Shown piece by piece: positions 14,519 through 19,430 of a stretch of DNA of 19,430 nt. A program made the position numbers and the translations under genes. The stretch comes from Eggerthellaceae bacterium (GTDB taxonomy: Bacteria; Actinomycetota; Coriobacteriia; Coriobacteriales; Eggerthellaceae). The notes below the pieces were generated by a model. The model was not told the origin of the DNA. It did not search any database and saw only the letters and a list, made by a program, of their open reading frames with translations. Numbering within the stretch: position 1 is the stretch's first letter; each line of letters starts with the position of its first letter. The stretch lies in contig CAAEEV010000146.1 in NCBI GenBank assembly GCA_900754955.1, positions 1 through 19,430 on the forward strand, read 5' to 3'.

Positions 14519-14692
14519 ATGATCCAGGAGATGGAGCTGAATGTCTCGACGGTGATCATCGTCGTCGTCGTTCTGATCTTGTTCGCACTGGCACTGCGGA
14601 TTGCTGTTCGCACCTGGTCCGGCAAGCGCGATTGTCATGGAAAAGGCGCCGACGGATGCGAAAAGCACAGCCGGCGCGATTCCGATTCGTAA
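14519..14692 (+). CDS. Small membrane protein, FeoB-associated Cys-containing type
   Basis: A 57-residue protein. One membrane helix (VSTVIIVVVVLILFALALRI) is followed by a basic and Cys-bearing tail (RTWSGKRDCHGKGADGCEKH). This layout is that of the FeoB-associated Cys-rich membrane proteins that accompany ferrous iron transporters, but only two Cys are present, fewer than usual. The ATG at 14519 is 12 nt from AAAGGAGA, a slightly long spacing; no better start is visible. It is probably co-transcribed with the small HTH gene upstream. It converges on the CPC-type P-type ATPase, whose stop is 55 nt away. Confidence 0.6.
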   Translation: MIQEMELNVSTVIIVVVVLILFALALRIAVRTWSGKRDCHGKGADGCEKHSRRDSDS

Positions 14693-14747
14693 AGCCCCGA
14701 TGCTCTTGCGGCGCGCATCGCGCTTTCGATCAGCGCACAGGCTCCAC

Positions 14748-16736
14748 CTAAGCGCGCTCAGCGCCCTCTTCGTCCCCGCGGCGCTTCCATGACAGAAGAA
14801 GCGCCGAATTGATGATCACGGCGACGGACCCGGCGTTGTGGACGAGCGCTCCGACAACCGGCCCCATGACGCCCGTCATCGCGAGAATGATCGCGACGAA
14901 ATTGAGGGTCATCGAGAAGGTGAGGTTGAGCTTGATCGTCGTGAGCATGCGCTTCGAAAGCGCGAGCAGATGGGGAAGCGAGGTGATGTCATCGCGGACG
15001 AGCGCGATGTCAGCGGCGTCAACGGCGATGTCGCTCCCCGTCTGCCCCATCGCGATGCCCACCGTCGCGCGCTTGAGCGCCGGCGCGTCGTTGATGCCAT
15101 CGCCCACCATGCACACGGGCTGCCCCGCCGCCTCGAAAGCCTCGATGGCGCTCAACTTGTCTTCAGGCAGACAGTCGGAACGCACCTCTTCGATCCCCGC
15201 CGCCTTCGCTATGCGCGCCGCCGCTTGGACATGGTCTCCGGTGAGCAGCACCGGATCGAACGAGATGTTCTTGATCGACTGGATGACGCCCCGCGCCGTC
15301 GGGCGAACCGTGTCGGCAAGCGCGATGAACCCAGCGCATACGCCTTCAACCGCCGCGAGCACGACGGTACAGCCTTCGTCAACGTAGCGCTGCGCCGCCT
15401 GGTTCGCGCGATCGGCGCCGAGAACGCCCGCCTCGCTCATCATCTCGAGGTTACCCGCCATGACGTGCCTGCCATCGACGACGGCGGCGACGCCGCGTCC
15501 GGGCGTTATCGTGAAATTATCGACAGCGAGCGAGGCGGAGCCTCCGTCCCGTTCTTGGGCGCAGCGTGCGATCGCCTTGCCGAGCGGATGCTCCGAAAGA
15601 CGCTCCGCTGCTCCGACGAGCCTGAGCAGCCCGTCCGCGTCGATCGGGGCACGTCCCTCGCCGGTGCGCACATTGAAAGCGCCGGCTTCTTCGCACCCCG
15701 GTCCATCCAGCGTCTCGACGGCGACCACGTTCGGCTTCCCGAACGTGAGCGTGCCCGTTTTGTCGAACGCGACCTTCCTCACGCCAGCAAGCCGTTCAAG
15801 CGCATCGCCCTCGCGGACGAGCACGCCGTACTTCGTCACGTTGCCGATGGCGGCCATGATCGCCGTCGGCGTCGCAAGCACGAGCGCGCACGGGCAGAAC
15901 ACGACGAGGATGGTGACCGCGCGGATGACCTCGCCGGTCACGGCCCAGGTGCCCGCTGCGGCAACGAGCGCCGTCACGACGATCCACGTCGCCCAGCGGT
16001 CCGCAAGCCGCACGATCTTCGCCTTGCCCGCGTCGGCCGACTTCACCAGCTCGATCATGCGCGCGATGGAGCTGTCGGCCCCGGTGCGCGTCGCGCGCAT
16101 CTCGAAGGCCCCGAACTGGTTGACAGTGCCACTGCGCACCTCGTCTCCCGCGGCTTTGTCGACCGGCAGCGATTCCCCGGTCATGACGGATTCGTCTATG
16201 GAGGTCTGCCCCGAGATGACCACGCCGTCAGCCGGCACCGTTTCACCGGGAAGCACGCGCAGCACGTCGTGCTCACGCACGTCGTCGGCGGGGATCGTCT
16301 CCTCGCCCGAAGCGGTGACGCGTCTCGCCGTGCGCGGCGTAAGGTCGACGAGCTTCTCGATGCCGGAACGCGCCTTGGCAACGGTGAGGTCTTCCAGCAG
16401 CGCGCCGAGCTGCATGATGACGGCGACCTCGCCGGCGGCGAAATACTCGCCGATGATGAGCGAGGCGATGAGCGCGAGCGACACGAGCACGTCGGCCTTG
16501 ATGTCGAACTCCGTCGCGAGCCCGATGAGCGCCTCGATGACGATGGGCGCGCCGCAGAGCACAACGGCGATCCAGGCGGGATTGAAGGGAAGGACGTCCG
16601 GTACGAAGAAGCTCGTCACGAGCGCGATCGCGGAGATGACGAGAAACGCGATCTCGCGCTTCGTGCCGCCCCATTCCAGCACTGCCTCGAGCCCTTTGAT
16701 CACCGGATTATCTGCGCTGATGACGCCCTTTGCCAT
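14748..16736 (-). CDS. Heavy-metal P-type ATPase, CPC type, no N-terminal HMA domain
   Basis: A 662-residue P1B-type ATPase that pumps a soft or transition metal ion out of the cytosol. Landmarks: actuator TGES (MTGESLPVDK), the transmembrane metal site CPC at 281-283 (VFCPCALVLATPTA), phosphorylation site DKTGTLT with Asp325, the SEHPLG nucleotide motif, TGDH, and GDGINDAP from residue 545. The last helix holds HNAGSVAVIINSALLL rather than the usual Cu or Zn signature, so the ion (Zn, Cd, Cu or Fe) is open. There is no CxxC metal-binding domain before the first helix. ATG 16736 is preceded by GGAAGG and GGCGGGG; a longer reading to 16916 would cross the micropeptide gene in another frame. 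It is the second gene of the minus-strand operon, 68 nt after the micropeptide. Confidence 0.92.
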   Translation of the reverse strand: MAKGVISADNPVIKGLEAVLEWGGTKREIAFLVISAIALVTSFFVPDVLPFNPAWIAVVLCGAPIVIEALIGLATEFDIKADVLVSLALIASLIIGEYFAAGEVAVIMQLGALLEDLTVAKARSGIEKLVDLTPRTARRVTASGEETIPADDVREHDVLRVLPGETVPADGVVISGQTSIDESVMTGESLPVDKAAGDEVRSGTVNQFGAFEMRATRTGADSSIARMIELVKSADAGKAKIVRLADRWATWIVVTALVAAAGTWAVTGEVIRAVTILVVFCPCALVLATPTAIMAAIGNVTKYGVLVREGDALERLAGVRKVAFDKTGTLTFGKPNVVAVETLDGPGCEEAGAFNVRTGEGRAPIDADGLLRLVGAAERLSEHPLGKAIARCAQERDGGSASLAVDNFTITPGRGVAAVVDGRHVMAGNLEMMSEAGVLGADRANQAAQRYVDEGCTVVLAAVEGVCAGFIALADTVRPTARGVIQSIKNISFDPVLLTGDHVQAAARIAKAAGIEEVRSDCLPEDKLSAIEAFEAAGQPVCMVGDGINDAPALKRATVGIAMGQTGSDIAVDAADIALVRDDITSLPHLLALSKRMLTTIKLNLTFSMTLNFVAIILAMTGVMGPVVGALVHNAGSVAVIINSALLLSWKRRGDEEGAERA

Positions 16737-16804
16737 GACCCCGCCTTCCGTTGCGACCCGCCTCGTTAGACGGTTGCACCCCTCAAGAAAACCGACGTAA
16801 ACGC

Positions 16805-16885
16805 CTACTTGTGCTTGTAGCCCGTGTACATCGTCATGATTGCGCAGACGACGCTCGCCCATGCCCAAAACTTGTGTCTCTTCAT
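16805..16885 (-). CDS. 26-residue membrane micropeptide, DUF6219-like
   Basis: A tiny gene: ATG at 16885-16883, TAG at 16807-16805. The protein starts MKRHKFWAWASVVC, continues AIMTMYTGYKHK and ends there: a basic N-terminus, one short hydrophobic helix with two Trp and one Cys, and a basic C-terminus. A strong ribosome-binding site, GGAGGG, stands 5 nt upstream. The leader from the promoter leads directly to it, so it is the first gene of the operon. The wording resembles DUF6219-type small proteins that, as I recall, accompany metal P-type ATPases and DUF6110 proteins; the name is from memory. It may modulate or stabilise the pump, which is inference. Translation is well supported by the ribosome-binding site and position. 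Confidence 0.75.
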   Translation of the reverse strand: MKRHKFWAWASVVCAIMTMYTGYKHK

Positions 16886-16909
16886 GGTTCCCTCCAAAGT
16901 TCGACGCAG

Positions 16910-16961
16910 TTGACAAATTAAGCCTGCCTCATTATCGTGCACTTAGTTAGCCGTATGCAAC
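16910..16961. promoter_or_regulatory. Divergent overlapping promoters with a DtxR/MntR-like operator
   Basis: Plus strand: TTGACA (16910-16915), 17 bp, TATCGT (16933-16938). Minus strand: TTGCAT (complement of 16955-16960), 18 bp, GATAAT (complement of 16931-16936), so the two -10 boxes overlap. TGAGGCAGGCTTAA (minus strand, 16918-16931) differs from the TTAGGCnnGCCTAA operator style of DtxR/MntR-family regulators at two positions and fills the plus-strand spacer. TTAGTTAGCC at 16944-16953 may be a second partial box in the minus-strand spacer. A metal-loaded repressor here would control both operons. Confidence 0.6.
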
Positions 16962-16995
16962 AAAAAGTTTACTTTGGCGAAGAAAGGACGATGGC

Positions 16996-17286
16996 ATGCA
17001 AAACAGAACGCGAAACGGATTGTTGGTAGGGGCTGGTTTTCTTCTCGGCACGATCGGCCTCAAGGCGCTGACGAGCCCGACGGCGAAGCGCTGCTACGTC
17101 CAGGGCGTCGCCTACGGACTGCGTGCAAAGGAAAGCTATGCCAACATCGTCGAAGAAGCCAAAGCGCAGGTCGACGACATCGTCGCAGAGGCAAGCTATC
17201 TCAATCGCCCCCAATCATCCGAGCCCGAGAAGGACGACCAGGCTTCGGAAAACCCGTCCGAAACGGCACCGGATTCCGAGAAATAG
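16996..17286 (+). CDS. DUF6110-like membrane protein
   Basis: A 96-residue protein. One N-terminal membrane helix (NGLLVGAGFLLGTIGLKALT) is followed by PTAKRCYVQGVAYGLRAKES, YANIVEEAKAQVDDIVAEAS and an acidic disordered tail rich in Glu, Ser and Pro. The middle is the core of DUF6110, a family of unknown function usually next to heavy-metal P-type ATPases. The ATG at 16996 has AAAGGA 7 nt upstream; an ATG at 16991 is out of frame and opens a 12-codon frame that could affect initiation. The stop is 4 nt before the next start, implying co-translation with the ATPase. A structural or regulatory partner of the pump is the likely role. Confidence 0.82.
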   Translation: MQNRTRNGLLVGAGFLLGTIGLKALTSPTAKRCYVQGVAYGLRAKESYANIVEEAKAQVDDIVAEASYLNRPQSSEPEKDDQASENPSETAPDSEK

Positions 17287-17290
17287 CCCG

Positions 17291-19390
17291 ATGGACTACT
17301 TGATCGAGCACGAGCTTCCCGGCAGGATGCGCATCCGTCTTGCCGGGCCAGTTCCCGATGGGGATCTCGATGCGTTCACCACGGTGCTTGAGGAGATTCC
17401 CTGCGTAGAGAAGGCGGTCGTGTACCCGCGCATCGGCTCCGCCGCGGTAAGTTACCGCGCCGGCGCCGAAGCGCGCGATGCGGTCGCAAGGCATCTTTCC
17501 CTCATCGATGCCGACGCGATCGACCAGGCGCGCTCGCGCTGCGTTGTCTCAATCGCCCCGCGCACGCATGCGCTGATGCTCGATCTCGCGGCGCTTGTCG
17601 GCTCCCATTTCATCCGCAAGCTCTTCATGCCGCTCCCCCTTCGCGCCGCCTGGGCCGCATGGCGCTACCGCCTCTTCCTCAAAGAGGCGCTGCGCTCCCT
17701 CGGACGTTCGCGCCTCGACGTTCCCGTGCTCGACGCAGCAGCCATCGGGATGTCGTTTCTCAAGCGCGATCCCAAGACGGCAAGCGAAACGATGCTTTTG
17801 CTCGACATCGGTGAGACGCTCGAGGACTACACGCGTGCGCGTTCGGAAAACGAGCTCATCCACTCGCTGCTCGCCGCGCCCGAAACCGCGCAACGGGTCG
17901 AAGGCGATCAGGAGACGCGCGTGCCCTCGTCCGAGCTGGCGGTGGGCGACCTTGTGGTCGTGCGCACCGGCATGCCCGTCTGCGTCGACGGCGTTGTCGA
18001 GCGCGGCGTGGCGATGGTGAACCAGTCGACGCTCACCGGCGAGCCGCTCGCCGTCGAGCGCACGGTCGGCGACGATGTGTTCGCAGGCACCGCCGTCGAG
18101 GAAGGCGAGATCTTCGTGCGCGTGCGATCGTGCGCAAGCGACACGAAGCTCCGTTCGATCGTGTCACTCGTGGAGCTGTCCGAATCGCTCAAAGCCGGCG
18201 CCCAGACGCGCCGCGAACGACTGGCAGACGCCATCGTTCCGTGGAACTTCCTGCTCGCAGGAGCAGTTGCTCTCGCCACGAGAAGCCTCGCCAAAACGTC
18301 GGCCGCCCTCATGGTCGACTATTCCTGCGCGCTCAAGCTCACCGGGTCGATCGCCGTGCTTTCCGCTATGAGCCAAAGCGCCAAGGCGGGGTTCACCGTG
18401 AAAGGGTCCCGCTGCTTCGAGGAGTTCGCAGCATCCGACACGATCGTGTTCGACAAAACGGGCACGCTCACCGAGGCGACGCCGCAGGTCGCGTGCGTCA
18501 TCGCGCTTGACGGGTGGAACCGCGGCCAGATCCTGCGATTGGCCGCATGCCTCGAAGAGCATTTCCCGCATCCCGTCGCGCGCGCCGTCGTGCGCGCGGC
18601 GGCGCAGCGCAACCTCAAGCATCGCGAGCGCCACGCGGAGGTGGAATACATCGTCGCCCACGGTATCGCCTCGTCGCTCGACGGCAAACGCGTCGTCATC
18701 GGCAGCGAGCACTTCGTCATCGAGGATGAGGGCGTTTCCATCGACGACGTCCAGCGGGCGAAGATCGATGCGGAGGCGGGCGATCTTTCGGTTCTGTACC
18801 TCGCGGTTGACGGCAAGCTCGTCGGCGCCATCGGCATCGAGGATCCGCTCAAGCCCGGCGCGGCGGAGAGCATTGCGCAGCTGCGCGAACTCGGATTCGA
18901 GCACATCGTCATGCTCACGGGCGACAACGAGCGCGCCGCCGCGCGCATCGCGGGCGAAGCCGGCATCGACGAATACGAGGCGAATCTTCTGCCCGAGCAG
19001 AAGCATGCCTACGTCGAGCAGCTCGTCTCGCAAGGGCGGCGCGTTGTCATGGTGGGCGACGGCGTGAACGACTCTCCGGCGCTTTCCGCCGCCAACGTCG
19101 GCGTGGCGATGGCGACGGGCACGGCGATCGCGAAGGAGGTCGCCGACATCACGCTGTCTGACGGAGACCTGTCGTCCCTCGTGTCGCTGAGAAAGCTGTC
19201 GACGAGCCTCATGCGGCGGCTCGATACATCGTTCGCGCAGGTGATCGCCTTCAATTCAGCGCTGCTCGCGGGCGGCATCTCAGGTATCGTGACACCGCAG
19301 GCATCTTCGCTTCTCCACAACGCCTCAACGGTCGCCTTGAGCCTGAAGAGCTCGACGCCGTACCGCATCAGAGATGGGAAATCACGCTAA
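17291..19390 (+). CDS. Heavy-metal P-type ATPase, SCALKL (non-CPC) type
   Basis: A 699-residue P1-type ATPase. The N-terminal ~60 residues form an HMA-like domain without a CxxC pair (HELPGRMRIRLAG, then VEKAVVYPRIGSAAVSY). Helices follow, then LTGEP (actuator), the transmembrane ion-site segment DYSCALKL with Ser345-Cys346 instead of CPC, DKTGTLT with Asp388, HFPHPVA, LTGDNE, GDGVNDSPAL from ~589, and the final helix with LLHNASTVALSLKSS. An SC(A)-type ion site and a CxxC-less HMA domain recall CtpC-like ATPases, linked to Mn(II) or Zn export; the ion is inferred. ATG 17291 is 4 nt after the DUF6110 stop, so translation is probably coupled. It is divergent from the CPC-type pump, giving the cell two pumps of different specificity from one control region. 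Confidence 0.92.
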   Translation: MDYLIEHELPGRMRIRLAGPVPDGDLDAFTTVLEEIPCVEKAVVYPRIGSAAVSYRAGAEARDAVARHLSLIDADAIDQARSRCVVSIAPRTHALMLDLAALVGSHFIRKLFMPLPLRAAWAAWRYRLFLKEALRSLGRSRLDVPVLDAAAIGMSFLKRDPKTASETMLLLDIGETLEDYTRARSENELIHSLLAAPETAQRVEGDQETRVPSSELAVGDLVVVRTGMPVCVDGVVERGVAMVNQSTLTGEPLAVERTVGDDVFAGTAVEEGEIFVRVRSCASDTKLRSIVSLVELSESLKAGAQTRRERLADAIVPWNFLLAGAVALATRSLAKTSAALMVDYSCALKLTGSIAVLSAMSQSAKAGFTVKGSRCFEEFAASDTIVFDKTGTLTEATPQVACVIALDGWNRGQILRLAACLEEHFPHPVARAVVRAAAQRNLKHRERHAEVEYIVAHGIASSLDGKRVVIGSEHFVIEDEGVSIDDVQRAKIDAEAGDLSVLYLAVDGKLVGAIGIEDPLKPGAAESIAQLRELGFEHIVMLTGDNERAAARIAGEAGIDEYEANLLPEQKHAYVEQLVSQGRRVVMVGDGVNDSPALSAANVGVAMATGTAIAKEVADITLSDGDLSSLVSLRKLSTSLMRRLDTSFAQVIAFNSALLAGGISGIVTPQASSLLHNASTVALSLKSSTPYRIRDGKSR

Positions 19391-19430
19391 GAGACGACAC
19401 GGCAGCTCTGCGGCGGTCGGGTTGTTTGCC

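Noticed and set aside
14838..16769. 643-codon plus-strand frame opposite the CPC-type ATPase
   Set aside because: Pure antisense shadow with Arg/Asp/His-rich composition.
16991..17029. 12-codon upstream frame overlapping the DUF6110 start
   Set aside because: Too short and without a distinctive sequence; the SD spacing favours the ATG at 16996.

Overview
The window is about 19.4 kb of high-GC bacterial chromosome. The gene style points to Actinomycetota, most likely class Coriobacteriia (Eggerthellaceae or similar). The clues are high-GC codons, a tRNA gene with the CCA end encoded, membrane-anchored XRE regulators, DUF6440- and DUF6110-type proteins, and closely packed small operons. This assignment is an inference; no rRNA or other phylogenetic marker gene is present.

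Layout. 1-2374: the 3' part of an XRE-family gene, a convergent HAD phosphatase-VanZ-like operon on the minus strand, a minus-strand tRNA-Gly(CCC) with its own -10 box and terminator, and a small DUF6440-like gene. 2456-4156: two XRE regulators with C-terminal membrane segments flank a YjbR/MmcQ-like gene; the first is divergent from it, over an intergenic region rich in dyads. 4332-7096: a promoter with an adjacent operator dyad drives an ArsR-like regulator coupled by a GTGA overlap to an alpha/beta hydrolase, which meets a convergent MATE efflux gene. 7097-7671 is non-coding apart from a hairpin and the promoter/palindrome of the next gene. 7672-9339: an AlbA_2 (Schlafen-like) ATPase-type regulator or defence-like gene. 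9340-10259 has no convincing gene. 10260-11699: a B12-binding radical SAM gene broken by two opposite single-base frameshifts. 11726-13946: a TetR regulator and an MFS exporter, each preceded by CATACC/GGTATG operator half-sites. 13947-14692: two hairpin repeats and two small genes resembling FeoC-like and FeoB-associated proteins. 14748-19390: a divergent metal-transport locus.

The metal locus is the most interesting part. A CPC-type P-type ATPase (minus strand) is preceded by a 26-residue membrane micropeptide gene. A DUF6110-like membrane protein and a second, SCALKL-type P-type ATPase lie on the plus strand. Both operons start from one 110-bp intergenic region in which a near-perfect -35 box, face-to-face -10 elements and a DtxR/MntR-like dyad overlap. 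This suggests coordinated, metal-responsive control of two pumps of different specificity, each with its own small membrane partner.

A second recurring element is a 23-bp hairpin-forming repeat (GACAAGTGG...TTGTC), seen four times, all between genes.
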